6,810 bases of DNA from Nitrospira lenta (lineage in GTDB: Bacteria; Nitrospirota; Nitrospiria; Nitrospirales; Nitrospiraceae): NCBI GenBank assembly GCA_945906715.1, contig CAMDRK010000138.1, forward strand, positions 1 to 6,810. Direction: 5' to 3'. The notes under the pieces were generated by a model. That model was not told the origin of the DNA. It was given only the letters and a program-made list of their open reading frames with translations, and made no database searches. Position 1 is the stretch's first letter; every line of letters begins with the position of its first letter. Positions 6,215 to 6,810 of the stretch are shown one piece after another. Position numbers and translations under genes: made by a program.

Positions 6215-6404
6215 GGGATGGGGGCTGACTGAGCTTCCACTGCGCGCGTCCGACGAGATCTGGTTCATCTGGTCTATCTCGTCTATCTGGTTGGTCGGAC
6301 CGGAAATTCATCCAGAAGCACCAGAAAGACCAGAAAGACCAGCCAACCAGACAGACGAACCCAGGCGCGTTCCGCGAGCACAGAAGCTCATCAGCCCTCA
6401 TCCC
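6215..6404. repeat. 190-bp palindromic, MITE-like element with 9-bp internal repeats between the chaperone gene and fabZ
   Basis: The ends form an imperfect terminal inverted repeat of about 23 bp: plus-strand 6215-6238 starts GGGATGGGGGCTGA and the reverse complement of 6382-6404 starts GGGATGAGGGCTGA. The two ends differ by one internal mismatch, one single-base indel and the last base. Inside, 6252-6296 carries five 9-bp units (for example TGGTTCATC, TGGTCTATC, TCGTCTATC, TGGTTGGTC). The other arm, 6306-6359, carries six 9-bp units whose reverse complements include TGGTCTTTC twice and TGGTGCTTC. The arms meet at GGT-CGG-ACC (6293-6301). The whole element can fold into one long imperfect hairpin. 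No transposase is encoded and I cannot identify a target-site duplication. It ends 6 bp from the chaperone stop codon. It could be a mobile palindrome or a locally grown repeat; there is no T-run for a classical terminator. Confidence 0.75.
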
Positions 6405-6410
6405 CTCCCA

Positions 6411-6810
6411 CTATTTATTCTGCCGATCGAACTCCTTCACCACCTGATCGGTCACATCCAACGCGGGCTGATGATAGAGCACGATCTTAATCGCCGCCGC
6501 ACTCCCCTGGTCGATCACCGCGATGAACCCGCCCTTCTCTCCCACAGCCTGCGCGGCCGCCTGTACTTTCTTCGAGTATTCCGCCACCATTTCACGTTGC
6601 TTCTGCTGAATCTCGCGATTGAAGTCAGCCATGCGACGTTGATACGCGTCCAACTTAGCCTGGAACTGACCTTGCTTCTCTTGCTTCGCGCTATCGGATA
6701 ATTTCCCGTCTTGAATCGCCAGTTGCAATTCCTTCAGCTCTTGATCGTCGGCATTGATGATCTTTTGCCTGGTCATGGAGTACGCCTTAAGCTCTTCTAA
6801 CGCCCGCTTG
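6411..6810 (-). CDS. OmpH/Skp-family periplasmic chaperone, 5' end cut off by window edge
   Basis: Skp-family proteins are periplasmic trimers that hold unfolded outer-membrane proteins on their way to the BAM complex. The 132 visible residues form the C-terminal part. They start in KRALEELKAYS, a usual early segment of the mature protein, and continue as a long charged, Lys/Gln/Glu-rich helix to about residue 80 (coiled-coil tentacle). A compact end follows with GGFIAVIDQG, IKIVLYHQPALDVTDQVVKEFD and a stop after QNK. The frame is open to the window edge, so the internal ATG at 6776 is not the start; a signal peptide and the first strand should lie beyond. Placement upstream of fabZ and lpxA matches the widespread bamA-skp-lpx clusters. 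OmpH is an equivalent name; distant homologues are weakly conserved, so the family call rests on pattern and context. Confidence 0.87.
   Translation of the reverse strand, partial: KRALEELKAYSMTRQKIINADDQELKELQLAIQDGKLSDSAKQEKQGQFQAKLDAYQRRMADFNREIQQKQREMVAEYSKKVQAAAQAVGEKGGFIAVIDQGSAAAIKIVLYHQPALDVTDQVVKEFDRQNK

Noticed and set aside
6204..6401. A 65-codon minus-strand frame with Trp-Ser-Phe-Trp repeats
   Set aside because: The apparent repeats come from the 9-bp units of the palindromic element; it has no ribosome-binding site.
6215..6404. Intrinsic terminator after the chaperone gene
   Set aside because: The structure is large and imperfect and no U-run follows it in the direction of transcription, so a classical terminator is not supported.

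Overview
The window is one block of outer-membrane (lipid A) biogenesis genes, all read on the minus strand, so transcription runs from the right edge to the left edge. In that order it holds the end of an OmpH/Skp-family periplasmic chaperone, fabZ, lpxA, lpxI, a Gfo/Idh/MocA-family oxidoreductase, lpxB and most of msbA. This means a Gram-negative bacterium with lipid A. The use of LpxI rather than LpxH, an oxidoreductase between lpxI and lpxB, the fairly high G+C and the style of the intergenic repeats fit a Nitrospira-like or deltaproteobacterial genome. I lean to Nitrospira, but this is inference without a database match.

Layout: msbA (1-1446, cut by the left edge), lpxB (1434-2561, overlapping msbA by 13 bp), a 324-bp gene-free gap full of G-run/C-run repeats, the oxidoreductase (2886-3848), a ~115-bp repeat-bearing gap, lpxI (3963-4799), lpxA (4804-5610, 4 bp from lpxI), a 90-bp repeat-bearing gap, fabZ (5701-6150), a 260-bp gap holding a palindromic element, and the chaperone (6411-6810, cut by the right edge). 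Ribosome-binding sites point to GTG starts for lpxA and lpxI, each shorter at the N-terminus than the longest open frame.

How the genes work together: FabZ supports synthesis of the acyl chains. LpxA adds the first 3-hydroxyacyl chain to UDP-GlcNAc or a 3-amino analogue. LpxI hydrolyses UDP-2,3-diacylglucosamine to lipid X, LpxB joins lipid X to UDP-diacylglucosamine to make the disaccharide, and MsbA flips the finished core lipid across the inner membrane. The chaperone escorts outer-membrane proteins. The oxidoreductase may be a GnnA-like sugar 3-dehydrogenase that provides UDP-GlcNAc3N. Two residue changes in the LpxA active-site region make this worth testing. lpxD is not at its common place between skp and fabZ, and lpxC, lpxK and a GnnB aminotransferase are not in the window.

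The most unusual signal is in the gaps. All four gaps of 90 bp or more share one design: a short-period tandem array (7, 7, about 8 and 9 bp) on one strand, a small core, then a related array on the other strand. Each gap uses a different unit. The arrays reach into, or stop just short of, the stop codon of the upstream gene. The two tight gene junctions (lpxA/lpxI and lpxB/msbA) have none.
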